The notes under the pieces: generated by a model
Seen by the model: only the letters and a program-made list of their open reading frames with translations
Told to the model about the DNA's origin: nothing
The model's database searches: none
DNA from: Aestuariirhabdus haliotis
GTDB taxonomy: Bacteria > Pseudomonadota > Gammaproteobacteria > Pseudomonadales > Aestuariirhabdaceae
DNA length: 64,000 bases
Reading direction: 5' to 3'
Assembly: GCF_023509475.1 (NCBI RefSeq)
Contig: NZ_JAKSDZ010000001.1
Span: forward strand, 310,001-374,000
Made by a program: the position numbers and the translations under genes
Part shown: positions 8,836 through 17,984 of the stretch, one piece after another
Layout: the number at the start of each line of letters is the position of its first letter
Position numbering within the stretch: the first letter of the stretch is position 1

Positions 8836-8881
8836 GTCTCGGCCGCCGGCCGAATTCACGGTGAAAGAAAGCGTTTGCAGT

Positions 8882-9733
8882 ATGGCCACAAAATTGATTA
8901 CCGACATTGAGTTACGCCTTGGCACGTTACGGAAATCCGAGGTCAAGGTAGCCGAGTATGTGTTGCAGCAGCCTGGAGCGATTATTCACCAGAGTATTGC
9001 CGAGCTGGCGGCGGCTTCGACGGTCAGCGAACCTACGGTACTGCGTTTCTGCCGTGCGGTTGGTTGTGATGGATTCCAGGATTTCAAACTTAAGCTGGCG
9101 CAAAGTCTGGCGACAAGCAGTGGCTTCGCTCAGGTCGATATCGATGAAGGTGACGATACCTCCGATTACAAGCGTAAAATCTTTGATACTACGATAGCTG
9201 CTCTGGCCCAGACTCGAGACCGGTTGGACCCGGTGGCTCTGGAGAATGCCATAGGGCCATTGTCAGAAGCGAAACGAATTGAGTTCTTTGGTTTTGGCGC
9301 TTCGGGTGCTGTTGCCTCGGATGCCCAGCATAAGTTTTTCCGTTTGCAGGTCGCCACGGCGGCTTATTCGGACCCTCATATGCAAGCCATGTCGGCAGCG
9401 ACCATGGCGCCCGGTGATCTTGTCGTGGCGATTTCCCAAACGGGTCGAACCCGGGAGTTAATTCACAGTGTACGTCAGGTGCAGGAGCGTGGTGCCCAGG
9501 TGATAGGGATCTGCCCGGCCAATACTCCCCTGGCAGAATTGAGTGATTATCCGATTTTGATCGATGTTCTCGAAGACACCGAAGTCTATACACCCCTGAC
9601 GTCCCGAATTGTCCATCTGGTGGTGATTGATATTCTGGCCATGGGACTGGCAGTGGCAAGAGGTCCAGAGCTGGAAGAGCAGCTCAAGACAGTAAAGCGC
9701 AATTTACGCAGCTTACGTTTGAATCAACGATAA
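8882..9733 (+). CDS. hexR: HexR-like regulator, RpiR/MurR family
   Basis: A 283-residue regulator with an N-terminal RpiR HTH (SIAELAAASTVSEPTVLRFCRAVG, residues about 40-63; key stretch VSEPTVLRFCR) followed by KLKLAQSLA, and a C-terminal SIS sugar-phosphate-binding domain (FGFGASGAVASDAQHKF; VVAISQTGRTRELI). HexR of Pseudomonas senses 2-keto-3-deoxy-6-phosphogluconate and represses zwf, edd, eda and gap genes. No sugar-catabolic gene lies beside it here, unlike in Pseudomonas. A GTG at 8861 in the same frame would add seven residues; ATG 8882 is preferred because it begins the conserved part. Confidence 0.85.
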   Translation: MATKLITDIELRLGTLRKSEVKVAEYVLQQPGAIIHQSIAELAAASTVSEPTVLRFCRAVGCDGFQDFKLKLAQSLATSSGFAQVDIDEGDDTSDYKRKIFDTTIAALAQTRDRLDPVALENAIGPLSEAKRIEFFGFGASGAVASDAQHKFFRLQVATAAYSDPHMQAMSAATMAPGDLVVAISQTGRTRELIHSVRQVQERGAQVIGICPANTPLAELSDYPILIDVLEDTEVYTPLTSRIVHLVVIDILAMGLAVARGPELEEQLKTVKRNLRSLRLNQR

Positions 9734-9808
9734 TGTAACTTTATGCGCTATTTTGGTGCATTGCCGGTTTTGGCAAATGTGTCGTAAGGAAACAGTTGTT
9801 ACGATAGT

Positions 9809-9824
9809 TGTGGTTCAGATCACA
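9809..9824. promoter_or_regulatory. CRP/Vfr-like binding site
   Basis: TGTGGTTCAGATCACA fits the CRP family consensus TGTGA-N6-TCACA with one half-site mismatch. It lies between hexR and the small protein gene at 9980. It is well placed, about 155 bp before the start codon, to act on that gene; the intervening AT-rich stretch (9860-9960) would contain the promoter. Confidence 0.5.
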
Positions 9825-9979
9825 GCTTTCTGCACCCTATGGTAGCACTGGACTTATGACCAATATTAATTTCATAAATAGCGAATATTTCCCTTGTGAT
9901 TACGTCAATTTTTTTTTAGTTTACGTTTGTAGTCTGTACACATAACAACAAAAAAAAGACGTTAGAACAGGGTGTCACT

Positions 9980-10144
9980 ATGCAGAACGGAAACATTAAG
10001 AAGAACAGTAAGCGGAACAACACCAGATCCCCAAAAGAGAAGAATGCGGCGCGTTCACTCTTTGTTCGCAGGGCCATTGAAGACCATTTTGAAAACAAAC
10101 GCCTCGATACTATGATCGGAAACTCCTATTGGGGTGAGATGTAA
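9980..10144 (+). CDS. Small basic protein, 54 residues
   Basis: A short frame from ATG 9980 to TAA 10142-10144. The first half is rich in Lys, Asn and Arg; the second half reads RRAIEDHFENKRLDTMIGN with the C-terminus SYWGEM. The pattern R-x-IE-x-x-x-E-x-x-L resembles a class of short gammaproteobacterial proteins related to PA3496, but I could not check this. It is preceded by its own AT-rich leader and a CRP-like site, and no strong ribosome site is visible. The coherent composition and isolated position support a real gene; the function is unknown. Confidence 0.55.
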   Translation: MQNGNIKKNSKRNNTRSPKEKNAARSLFVRRAIEDHFENKRLDTMIGNSYWGEM

Positions 10145-10360
10145 TTATTCGATGTGAGGGTGCCAGATCCTGGGGGTGATGGCACCGCGCTATGAGGGTG
10201 TTACTAGGTTTGCCCCCGAGGGCGATGTTGGGTTTCTGCGCTTTTTATCCAGTTTGATCACAATGTTATCCACAGCCTCGAAAGGCTGTCGGCCTTTGCT
10301 GTCCTGAACCTTTTCCTATTGAGCCAATAGTTGTGCACAAGCCTTGTCGTTCTACTGGAA

Positions 10361-11860
10361 CTACAATAGCGGGCTCATCAACTGAAACAGATTTTCCGTG
10401 AGTCGGCGTGCCAGTGGGCGTTGATTCCAGACTTCTGGTACCAGTCGAGCACTTTTCTTCAGATAATTTTGCTGCAAGGCATCCAGGGCTTGGCCAAATT
10501 CACGGTCAAAGGCGATCAGGGATACCTCGAAGTTGAGCCAGACGCTGCGCATATCCAGATTAACCGTGCCAAAAATAGCAATCTGGCGATCAACCAGAAC
10601 ACTCTTGGTGTGCAATAGCCCGCCATCAAACTCCCAAATTTCGACACCCGCTCGCATCAGCTCAAAAAAGTAAGAACGACTCGCATGTTTCACCATGCGT
10701 GAATCGACCCGTCGAGGCAAAATCAACTGGACTTGCACGCCCCGATTGGCGGCTGATTTGAGTGCCGTAAGCAAGGCTTCATCAGGGATAAAATAGGGGG
10801 TAGTCAGCACCAGATGCTCTTGGGCACTGTAAAGTGCCGCGAGCAACAACTGGTGGATCAGGGCCCTGGTATCATCGGGGCCGGATGGTACTACCAGGAT
10901 ACCGCGACCGTCGCTATGGCTTTCCGGTAGTTGCAGGTGGCTGTATTCGCCGAACACGTCCACGGACTGACCCGTTTCCAGATACCAGTCCCATAGAAAA
11001 ACGGAATTCAGAGCGTGTACAGCCGGCCCGTTCAGGCGTGCCATGGCATCAACCCATTGACCAACCCCTTCATCCTGCTTGAAGTAGCGCGGGTCAACCA
11101 GGTTCATGCTGCCGGTGTAACCAATGCGGTCATCAATCACCACGACTTTACGGTGGTTTCTCAGATCAATGCGTTCCAGAAAAAAACGCATGGCGCCGAC
11201 CGGCAAGGTTGCCCGGACTTCGACACCATGGGTATTCAATCGTTTAGGCCAGATCCCCCTGAGAAATTTTGAGCTGCCTACCGAGTCCAACAAAATGCGG
11301 CATTCTACCCCTCGTTGGCGGGCGGCTATCAGCGCCTCGGCCACCCGATCAGCTTCGCCACCCTCGGACCAGATATAAAACTGCAAATGACAAAAATGCT
11401 GCGCGCTTTCAATATCGGCAATGATGGCTTGGAAAATATCCTGGGAGCTGTGAATTAACTCAACCTGGTTGTTGCACAGAGTGGGGATACGCAAAGAATG
11501 TTGGGCCAGCCGGTAAACGCTGCGATAGCAGGGATCGATATCGGGCAGTGGTTCGGGATGAGAGTCGCTCATCTGTTCCGCCCAGCGCAGGTATGCGGGT
11601 AATAGTTTGGCGCCGCGTACCAGACGCTTTTCACCCAGGCGGTGCTCCCCGATTAGCAGGTAAAGAACGATGCCGACGATGGGTAGCAGGAACAGCAATA
11701 ATAACCAGGCCAGTGAGACACCGACCGGGCGTCGTCGTATCACGATGCGAACGGCCAGCGCCAAGGAAACCACCAGGTACAGCAGCGCCAGGGCTGATCC
11801 ATAAAAGGTGAGTTCGTTATCCACAGTCAGTGTGATGCCCGGAAAGGAAAGGTGTCCCAT
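10361..11860 (-). CDS. cls: Cardiolipin synthase
   Basis: A 499-residue membrane phospholipase-D-family enzyme. Two N-terminal helices (about 18-40 and 48-70) anchor it; two HKD motifs follow: H236-K238-D243 (NHRKVVVIDD, then GSMN) and H417-K419-D424 (LHTKSVLVD, then GTVNLDMRS). Cardiolipin synthases of this type condense two phosphatidylglycerol molecules at the inner membrane. Length and domain order match ClsA. The gene is divergent from the RND efflux operon; about 140 bp lie between the two starts. Confidence 0.92.
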   Translation of the reverse strand: MGHLSFPGITLTVDNELTFYGSALALLYLVVSLALAVRIVIRRRPVGVSLAWLLLLFLLPIVGIVLYLLIGEHRLGEKRLVRGAKLLPAYLRWAEQMSDSHPEPLPDIDPCYRSVYRLAQHSLRIPTLCNNQVELIHSSQDIFQAIIADIESAQHFCHLQFYIWSEGGEADRVAEALIAARQRGVECRILLDSVGSSKFLRGIWPKRLNTHGVEVRATLPVGAMRFFLERIDLRNHRKVVVIDDRIGYTGSMNLVDPRYFKQDEGVGQWVDAMARLNGPAVHALNSVFLWDWYLETGQSVDVFGEYSHLQLPESHSDGRGILVVPSGPDDTRALIHQLLLAALYSAQEHLVLTTPYFIPDEALLTALKSAANRGVQVQLILPRRVDSRMVKHASRSYFFELMRAGVEIWEFDGGLLHTKSVLVDRQIAIFGTVNLDMRSVWLNFEVSLIAFDREFGQALDALQQNYLKKSARLVPEVWNQRPLARRLTENLFQLMSPLL

Positions 11861-12003
11861 TAAAACGGTGAATAGTGGAAGAATTCAAGTGTTTAAAGGG
11901 TCCGGCAGGGTGCGACAGGATAGAAGCTGTGCCACAATTGTCTACTGAAATCATACGCCGTTCGCACATCCGGATGGTTCCTAAGTATTGTATGGAGATC
12001 TTT

Positions 12004-13116
12004 ATGCTCAAGTCTGCCAAAACCTGGGCGGTGGCGGTTTCGCTGCCGTTACTCTTAATCGGGTGTGGGAAAGAGGAGCAGGCGGCTGCGCCTGAGGTGA
12101 TTCGACCGGTGAAAACAGTAGTGGTGACGTCACCTGAAACCGCTAATGTCAGGGTTTTTCCAGGGGTTATTGATGCGGCACAAAAGGTCGATTCGTCGTT
12201 TCGTATCTCCGGCAAACTACAAGAGCTGTTGGTTCGAGAGGGTGACCAGATTGAAAAAGGCCAGGTGATTGCCAAGCTGGATCCGACCGATTACCAGATC
12301 ACTGAGCGTGATCGTCAGGCGCGTTATCAGGAAGCCAAGGCAAATTTTGAGCGGGCAGCTCAATTGTTGCCCCAAGGGCATATCTCCAAGGCCGATTACG
12401 ATCGTCTTGATGCTACCTATAAAAGCGCCGATGCGGCCCTGGCTGAAGCCAGGCAGGATCTGGCCTATACCACCCTGCTAGCGCCTTTCTCGGGCCGTGT
12501 AGCACAAAGGCTGGTAGAGAACTTCCAGGAGATCCAGGCCAAGCAACCCATTATCGAGTTGCAGGACACCAGCTCGCTGGAGGTTAAGGTGGATATCCCT
12601 GAAGGGGACATCAAGCGCCTACGAGCCGATGGGGCAACTCCGACTCTGGAGGCGCGTTTTGGTCCGGCTGACGACCAGATATTCCCTCTGGAGATCAAAG
12701 AGTATTCGACCGTTGCTGACGCCAAAACCCAGACCTTTCGTGTGACTCTGGCGATGGAGACCCCAAGCAATTTTACGGTCTTACCGGGTATGACTACGTC
12801 GGTGTTGATGAATATGAATATAGCGACCGGAAAGGGACGTTTTGTGATACCGGTCTCCGCCGTTCGCGGGGACGTTTCATTGCAGCCCGAGGTGTGGATC
12901 GTACAGGGAGAGGAAGGTGACATGTCTGTTACCTCCAGAATGATCGAAGTGAGCACGATGAGTAGTATTGATATCGGGGTACTTAAGGGTTTAAACGAAG
13001 GAGATCGCATAGTAACCGCGGGTGTCGCTTTCTTGGTGGAAGGGCAAAAAGTCAGGCTACTGGAAGAGATCGAGCAGGCCGAGCCTGAACCAGAAGCCAA
13101 GATGTCTTTGAACTAA
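12004..13116 (+). CDS. RND efflux periplasmic adaptor (membrane fusion lipoprotein)
   Basis: A 370-residue adaptor protein. The N-terminus is a lipoprotein signal with lipobox LLIG-C21, so it is lipid-anchored in the periplasm. The lipoyl-type motif (LVREGDQIEKGQVIAKLDPTDYQ), a helical hairpin (about 95-150) and the second lipoyl half (AYTTLLAPFSGRVAQRLVENFQ, key LLAPFSGRV) identify the HlyD/AcrA family. It bridges the RND pump encoded next to an outer-membrane channel. I chose ATG 12004, seven bases after GGAG, since it gives the clean lipoprotein signal; the frame is open upstream to 11875. Confidence 0.9.
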   Translation: MLKSAKTWAVAVSLPLLLIGCGKEEQAAAPEVIRPVKTVVVTSPETANVRVFPGVIDAAQKVDSSFRISGKLQELLVREGDQIEKGQVIAKLDPTDYQITERDRQARYQEAKANFERAAQLLPQGHISKADYDRLDATYKSADAALAEARQDLAYTTLLAPFSGRVAQRLVENFQEIQAKQPIIELQDTSSLEVKVDIPEGDIKRLRADGATPTLEARFGPADDQIFPLEIKEYSTVADAKTQTFRVTLAMETPSNFTVLPGMTTSVLMNMNIATGKGRFVIPVSAVRGDVSLQPEVWIVQGEEGDMSVTSRMIEVSTMSSIDIGVLKGLNEGDRIVTAGVAFLVEGQKVRLLEEIEQAEPEPEAKMSLN

Positions 13117-13161
13117 AAGCAATTTTCATGAAGTTGAACGGTTTCGCTTTGGAGGTAATTC

Positions 13162-16100
13162 ATGGGTATTGCTGAGTATTCGATAAAGAACAAGGTTGTC
13201 AGTTGGCTGGTCGTGGTTATTTTGGTCGGTGGGGGATTGGGTGCCTACGAAGAGATGGGTAAGCTGGAAGACCCTGAGTTTACCATCAAGGAAGCAAAGG
13301 TATTTACCAGGTATCCCGGGGCGAACCCCCAGCAAGTGAACGATGAGGTCACCTACCATGTCGAGGATGCCGTGCAGGAGATGCTGCAACTTGATCGGAT
13401 CAAGATGTCGATCTCCCGTGAAGGCTTTTCCGAGGTCAATATCGAGTTTCAGGACAAGTACCGTAAAGCCCAGTTTCCCCAAATCTACGACGAGCTTCGG
13501 CGCAAAATTGGCGATATGCAACACAAGTTGCCGCCGGGCGCTGAGTCGTCCATCGTGTACGATGAATTTGGCGACGTGTATGGCATCTTCTACGGGCTTA
13601 CCGGCGACGGTTACAGCTATAGGGACCTGAAAGATTACGCCGACCTGCTTAAAAAAGAGTTGGTGCTGGTGCCTGGCGTGCGTAAGGTGATCATCGGTGG
13701 CTACGTCGATGAGGTGGTTTATATCGAACTGTCTCGCAACCGCATGTCCGAGCTTGGTATTGCGCCCGAATCCATTGTTAATGTGCTACAGAGCCAGAAT
13801 GTGGTGGCTGATGCCGGCCGAATCCGGGTCGATAATGACTACATCCGGGTGGAACCAACGGGTGAATCGAAGTCTGTTAAGGATATTGGTGATATTCTGA
13901 TCAGCAGTGATGAACGTCGATTGATTTACCTCAAAGACCTCGCGACGGTCCGACGTGGTTATCAGGAAGTGCCCAATAAACTTACCTATATCAATGGTGT
14001 GCCAGGATTAACCATCGGCATTTCGATGGTGTCGGGTGTCAATGTTGTGCAGGTCGGTCGGGATTTGGAGAAGCGCGCACTGGAATTGATAAATCTGGCC
14101 CCTGTCGGGATCGAGTATACGAAGATCTATAACCAGGCGCAGGAGGTCGAAAACTCGGTTAATGGCTTTATTATCAGCGTAGCCCAGGCGCTGGTGATCG
14201 TTATCGTGGTGCTGCTGTTCTTCATGGGCTTGAGAGTCGGTTTGATCATCGGCGCCGTATTGTTGATCACGGTTTGCGGCACGCTCTGGTTTATGGACAT
14301 GAAAGCCATTGAGTTGCAGCGTATTTCTCTGGGGGCTCTGATCATTGCTCTGGGGATGCTGGTGGATAATGCCATTGTGGTTGCCGAAGGCATGCTGGTA
14401 CGTATACGCGCCGGCATGGACCCGATCAAAGCGGGTAACGAAGTGGTTGGCCAGACCATCTGGCCGTTACTCGGTGGCACCGTGATTGGCATATTGGCTT
14501 TTTCGGCCATTGGGCTATCTCAGGATGCGACCGGTGAATTTATCAACTCGTTGTTCTGGGTAATATTAATCTCGCTGATGCTGAGCTGGTTTACGGCTAT
14601 TACCACCACACCACTGTTGTGTGCCTGGTTGATCAAGCCAGACAAAAAGAACCAGGAAGGTGGCGAGGCTGCAGACGCCTACTCCGGAGTTGGTTTCAGG
14701 CTCTACCGGGGTTTTCTGGCCAAGGCGATTCGGGTTCGTTACCTGACGGTCGGTATTGTGGTGGCCTTTTTTGTATCCTCGATTCTTGGCTTTGGCTATG
14801 TTCGCCAGGCCTTTTTCCCCGATTCCAACACTCCGATCTTCTTTGTCGATCTGTGGGAAGTGGAGGGCACGGATATTCGCCATACGCGGGATGACCTGTT
14901 GAAAATTGATGAGTTTATCCGTAAGCAAGAGGGTGTCGTCAGTACATCGGCCTTCGTCGGTGGTGGGGCCGATCGGTTTACTTTGGTGTATACCCCGGAA
15001 TCCCAGACCACAGCGTACGGCCAGATCATTGTCGAGATGGAAAACCGTCTACAGATTGCTGCGCTTAAGGTGAAGATAGAGGAGTACATGGCAAGAACCT
15101 TGCCCAACACTGAGCCTCTGGTTAAGAACCTGCGGATTGGCCCCGGACGGGATAATAAAATTGAAGCACGCTTCAGCGGGCCCGATCATGCCGTGCTGCG
15201 AGAGTTGTCCGAGAAAGCCCAGGCGATTTATCGCGCCGATCCGGAAGCCAAGGATATTCGTGATGACTGGCGACAGCCGGTAAAGCTGATCCGTCCGGTC
15301 TTCAACGAAAGTGTCGGACGCCAATTGGGCATCACGCGGCACGAACTGGCGCAATCGCTGCAACAGGGCTTCGAGGGTTCTCAGGTGGGTCTGTACCGGG
15401 ATGGTATTCGACTGTTACCGATGATTCTCTGGCCTCCCGCTGCCGAGCGATCTGATGTTGCCAGTATTCAGGATATTCAGGTCTGGAGCCCGGTACTCAA
15501 TACCTCGGTGCCTGTAGGTCAGGTAGTTTCAGAGTGGAAGACAGTATGGGAGAACGCGATCATTCGTAACCGTGATCGTCGTCCCACCATCATCGCTTCG
15601 AGCAACCCCAAAGGTGAGCTGGCAACGCCATTGTTCAATCGTGTGAAGCCGTTGATCGAGGCCATCGAATTGCCACCGGGTTATATTCTGGAGTGGGGTG
15701 GCGAATTTGAGGATACGCGAGACGCGCAGAATGCCCTCTTCGGTGCCTTGCCGGGTGGTTTCCTGATGATGATCCTGGTGACCATTCTGTTGTTCGGTAA
15801 ACTAATCCAGCCGCTTATCATCTGGCTGACGGTACCCTTGGCCACCATTGGTATTACCGCAGGTTTGCTATTAACCAACGGCGCTTTTGATTTTATGGCC
15901 CTGCTGGGGGCCTTGAGTCTGGTAGGGCTCTTGATCAAGAACGCGATTGTCTTGATTGAGGAGATCGATCTGAAGATTGCCGAAGGCATGGATCCTATGG
16001 ATGGCATTCTGGATGCTGCGGTTAGCAGAATGCGTCCAGTGATGATGGCGGCCAGTACGACCATACTGGGTATGATCCCGCTGATTCCCGATGTCTTCTT

Positions 16101-16212
16101 TATCAATATGGCGCTGACGATCATGTTTGGCCTGGGCTTTGCCACCGTCCTGACTCTGATCATCATCCCTGTGCTGTATGCGATCTTCTTCAGGGTGCCG
16201 AACCCTGAGTAA
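13162..16212 (+). CDS. RND efflux permease (AcrB/MexB superfamily)
   Basis: A 1016-residue proton-driven inner-membrane pump with the typical plan: helix 1 near residue 15-32, a large periplasmic porter domain, six helices around residues 335-500, a second porter loop, and six helices from about 860 to the end. The proton-relay region reads ALGMLVDNAIVVAEG; many TriC-like and heavy-drug RND pumps have N in place of the second Asp of AcrB. GGTVIGILAFSAIG is also visible. It follows the adaptor by 45 bp with AGGTAATT as ribosome site. No outer-membrane TolC-like gene is in the window, so the channel must be shared. Substrate unknown. Confidence 0.92.
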   Translation: MGIAEYSIKNKVVSWLVVVILVGGGLGAYEEMGKLEDPEFTIKEAKVFTRYPGANPQQVNDEVTYHVEDAVQEMLQLDRIKMSISREGFSEVNIEFQDKYRKAQFPQIYDELRRKIGDMQHKLPPGAESSIVYDEFGDVYGIFYGLTGDGYSYRDLKDYADLLKKELVLVPGVRKVIIGGYVDEVVYIELSRNRMSELGIAPESIVNVLQSQNVVADAGRIRVDNDYIRVEPTGESKSVKDIGDILISSDERRLIYLKDLATVRRGYQEVPNKLTYINGVPGLTIGISMVSGVNVVQVGRDLEKRALELINLAPVGIEYTKIYNQAQEVENSVNGFIISVAQALVIVIVVLLFFMGLRVGLIIGAVLLITVCGTLWFMDMKAIELQRISLGALIIALGMLVDNAIVVAEGMLVRIRAGMDPIKAGNEVVGQTIWPLLGGTVIGILAFSAIGLSQDATGEFINSLFWVILISLMLSWFTAITTTPLLCAWLIKPDKKNQEGGEAADAYSGVGFRLYRGFLAKAIRVRYLTVGIVVAFFVSSILGFGYVRQAFFPDSNTPIFFVDLWEVEGTDIRHTRDDLLKIDEFIRKQEGVVSTSAFVGGGADRFTLVYTPESQTTAYGQIIVEMENRLQIAALKVKIEEYMARTLPNTEPLVKNLRIGPGRDNKIEARFSGPDHAVLRELSEKAQAIYRADPEAKDIRDDWRQPVKLIRPVFNESVGRQLGITRHELAQSLQQGFEGSQVGLYRDGIRLLPMILWPPAAERSDVASIQDIQVWSPVLNTSVPVGQVVSEWKTVWENAIIRNRDRRPTIIASSNPKGELATPLFNRVKPLIEAIELPPGYILEWGGEFEDTRDAQNALFGALPGGFLMMILVTILLFGKLIQPLIIWLTVPLATIGITAGLLLTNGAFDFMALLGALSLVGLLIKNAIVLIEEIDLKIAEGMDPMDGILDAAVSRMRPVMMAASTTILGMIPLIPDVFFINMALTIMFGLGFATVLTLIIIPVLYAIFFRVPNPE

Positions 16213-16232
16213 TGCCGAAGGCATGGCAATGT

Positions 16233-16259
16233 AAAAAGGAGCCTTCGGGCTCCTTTTTT
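16233..16259. terminator. Bidirectional Rho-independent terminator
   Basis: AAAAAGGAGCC, loop TTCG, GGCTCCTTTTTT. It sits between the RND permease and the convergent membrane-protein gene and has A and T runs on both sides, so it can end transcription from either direction. Confidence 0.92.
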
Positions 16260-16260
16260 G

Positions 16261-16668
16261 TCAGGGGTGGTGCAATCGGCGGCGGTGCCAGGGGGAGTAG
16301 TAGCGGATATAACCCGGCGCGTGAGAGATCACCCCTGAGATCAGGATAATGATGACGAATAACGGAACAGACAGTGAGGGCCATAACAGAATTGACCACA
16401 GCAAGAGGAGCTTGATGACAACAGCTAGCCCCTTGAGTTGGAGCAGCCAGACACCATGGCTCCATATCTCGAGGGCGGCCATCAAAACGCCGGTAGAAAG
16501 CATCAGGTGCAAATAGAACGTTAATCCCTGGGCCGGTGTGGCACCGAGAAAGAGCGCACCGGCGCCGGCTACGCCTAACAAATGGAGAGTACGAAGGGAG
16601 ATCATCAGCCAGCGTTTACCGACGAATCCACGGCTTTCGGCTGGAAATAACCAGGAGCGAAGATTCAT
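16261..16668 (-). CDS. Small integral membrane protein, unknown function
   Basis: A 135-residue protein with about four hydrophobic segments (residues about 20-45, 50-75, 80-97, 98-115) and a basic, His-rich tail (HRRRLHHP). A resemblance in layout to CopD-like or cytochrome-b-like membrane proteins is possible but no haem or copper ligand set is clear. It starts 18 bp after the cupin regulator gene on the same strand, so the two are probably cotranscribed. Confidence 0.6.
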   Translation of the reverse strand: MNLRSWLFPAESRGFVGKRWLMISLRTLHLLGVAGAGALFLGATPAQGLTFYLHLMLSTGVLMAALEIWSHGVWLLQLKGLAVVIKLLLLWSILLWPSLSVPLFVIIILISGVISHAPGYIRYYSPWHRRRLHHP

Positions 16669-16686
16669 ACGGGCTGACCTATGGGC

Positions 16687-17274
16687 TTAGAAGTTGGCTG
16701 GAGTGGTACAACTGACCAATCGTAGTGTCTCATCAAAAGGGTTGCTGAAACGGTGGGGCTGGGTGCTATCGAAATAGTAGCTATCGCCCTCCTCCAGTAT
16801 GGCAACCTCAGTGCCAACCTTGAGTTCTAGCTTACCTTCGATGACGACCCCGGCTTCCTGGCCTTCATGGATCAGCATGTCGGAACCCGTACTGGTACCA
16901 GGTGCCATGGTTTCGACCATAAAGGCCATGGCGCGATCATTTCGTGCCTTGCCAACCAGGTGCAGCTGGACATCATTCATGCCGACATTGAGCAATTCAT
17001 CGGAGCGATAAACAAACTTCTGCTGTTGTTCCTCGCCGGCCTCCATCGAAAAGAACTCGACCAGCGACATTGGTATGCCACCCAACACTTTCTTGAGTGA
17101 GCTGATAGAAGGGCTGACACTATTCTTTTCGATCATCGAGATAGTGCTATTGGTCACTCCAACACGTTTGGCTAATTCCCGTTGGGATAAGCCGTGTTGT
17201 TTGCGTATCGCCTTCAGGCGTCCCCCTACATCCAAATCCCTTACCACCTGTATCGTCTTTATAGTCGTAATCAA
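16687..17274 (-). CDS. XRE-cupin regulator, PuuR/PauR-like
   Basis: A protein of up to 195 residues. Residues 15-70 form an XRE-type HTH (LKAIRKQHGLSQRELAKRVG, TNSTISMIEKN, SPSISSLKKVL); residues 110-190 form a cupin barrel (GQEAGVVIEGKLELKVG, GDSYYFDSTQPHRF). This matches PuuR/PauR regulators of putrescine and polyamine catabolism, and a similar protein lies near dadR and dadAX in P. aeruginosa. The longest frame starts with TTG at 17274; GTG at 17247 is an alternative. It is divergent from the Lrp gene, with an inverted repeat between them. Confidence 0.82.
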   Translation of the reverse strand: MITTIKTIQVVRDLDVGGRLKAIRKQHGLSQRELAKRVGVTNSTISMIEKNSVSPSISSLKKVLGGIPMSLVEFFSMEAGEEQQQKFVYRSDELLNVGMNDVQLHLVGKARNDRAMAFMVETMAPGTSTGSDMLIHEGQEAGVVIEGKLELKVGTEVAILEEGDSYYFDSTQPHRFSNPFDETLRLVSCTTPANF

Positions 17275-17306
17275 TTGATGATCACACGAGGGCCCATTAT
17301 TTGCAA

Positions 17307-17336
17307 TTCAAGGGGGCGTGGGCCAAATCCCTTGAA
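17307..17336. promoter_or_regulatory. Inverted repeat between divergent regulator genes
   Basis: TTCAAGGG (17307-17314) and CCCTTGAA (17329-17336) are exact reverse complements separated by 14 bp. The site lies in the 215-bp region between the cupin regulator and the Lrp gene. It is a candidate operator for one of the two, but no published motif is matched. Confidence 0.5.
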
Positions 17337-17489
17337 AAACAATGAATGCAAGCAGTTTAACGAGTGGGTCATCAAAAATAGTGAATAGTATTTTACTGTT
17401 TTAAGAAGAAAGTTGGGAGTAAAAAGTTGCTGTGAAGCTTTTCAGTAGGGATACTTGGTCTATATCTAATAAAAAGCCAGATAATCATC

Positions 17490-17984
17490 ATGAGAAACAA
17501 AAAAGAAACGGTTCGAAAACTGGATCGAATTGATCGCAACATTTTGCGTGAATTGCAAGCAGATGGTCGAATCTCCTATGTCGATCTTGCAACCAAGGTA
17601 GGTTTAAGCACGACACCCTGTATGGAGCGGGTAAAGCGCCTGGAGCGAGCGGGGGTTATTGAAGGATACGCAGCTAAACTCAACCCACAGGTGTTGGAAG
17701 CCGGTTTGCTGGTGTTTGTTGAGATCAGTTTATATTCCAAGTCGGCTGATATATTTGAAGAGTTTCGAAGCGCCGTCATCGGTCTGCCCCAGGTCCTTGA
17801 ATGTCATTTGGTATCCGGTGATTTTGACTATCTGGTGAAGGCCCGAATTTCAGAGATGGCCTCTTATCGAGAGTTGCTGGGAGACATCCTGTTAAAGCTG
17901 CCAGGTGTGCGTGAATCGAAAAGTTATATCGTGATGGAAGAGTTGAAAGAAACTCTGGCAATTCCTGTGCAGGAACCCGGCTAA
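17490..17984 (+). CDS. Lrp/AsnC family regulator, DadR-like
   Basis: A 164-residue regulator: N-terminal AsnC HTH (LDRIDRNILRELQADGRISY, VGLSTTPCMERVKRLE) and a C-terminal RAM effector domain (VLECHLVSGDFDYLVKARIS). It is very close in appearance to P. aeruginosa Lrp/DadR, the alanine-responsive activator of dadAX, including the segment ISEMASYRELLGDILLKLPG and the VRESKSYIVMEE ending. No dadA or dadX gene is nearby. A run of AT-rich sequence upstream (17380-17480) probably holds the promoter. Confidence 0.88.
   Translation: MRNKKETVRKLDRIDRNILRELQADGRISYVDLATKVGLSTTPCMERVKRLERAGVIEGYAAKLNPQVLEAGLLVFVEISLYSKSADIFEEFRSAVIGLPQVLECHLVSGDFDYLVKARISEMASYRELLGDILLKLPGVRESKSYIVMEELKETLAIPVQEPG

Noticed and set aside
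10266-10274. TTATCCACA, a DnaA box, with another at 11817-11825
   Set aside because: Single scattered copies; the second is within the cardiolipin synthase gene. No clustering, dnaA or dnaN, so no origin.
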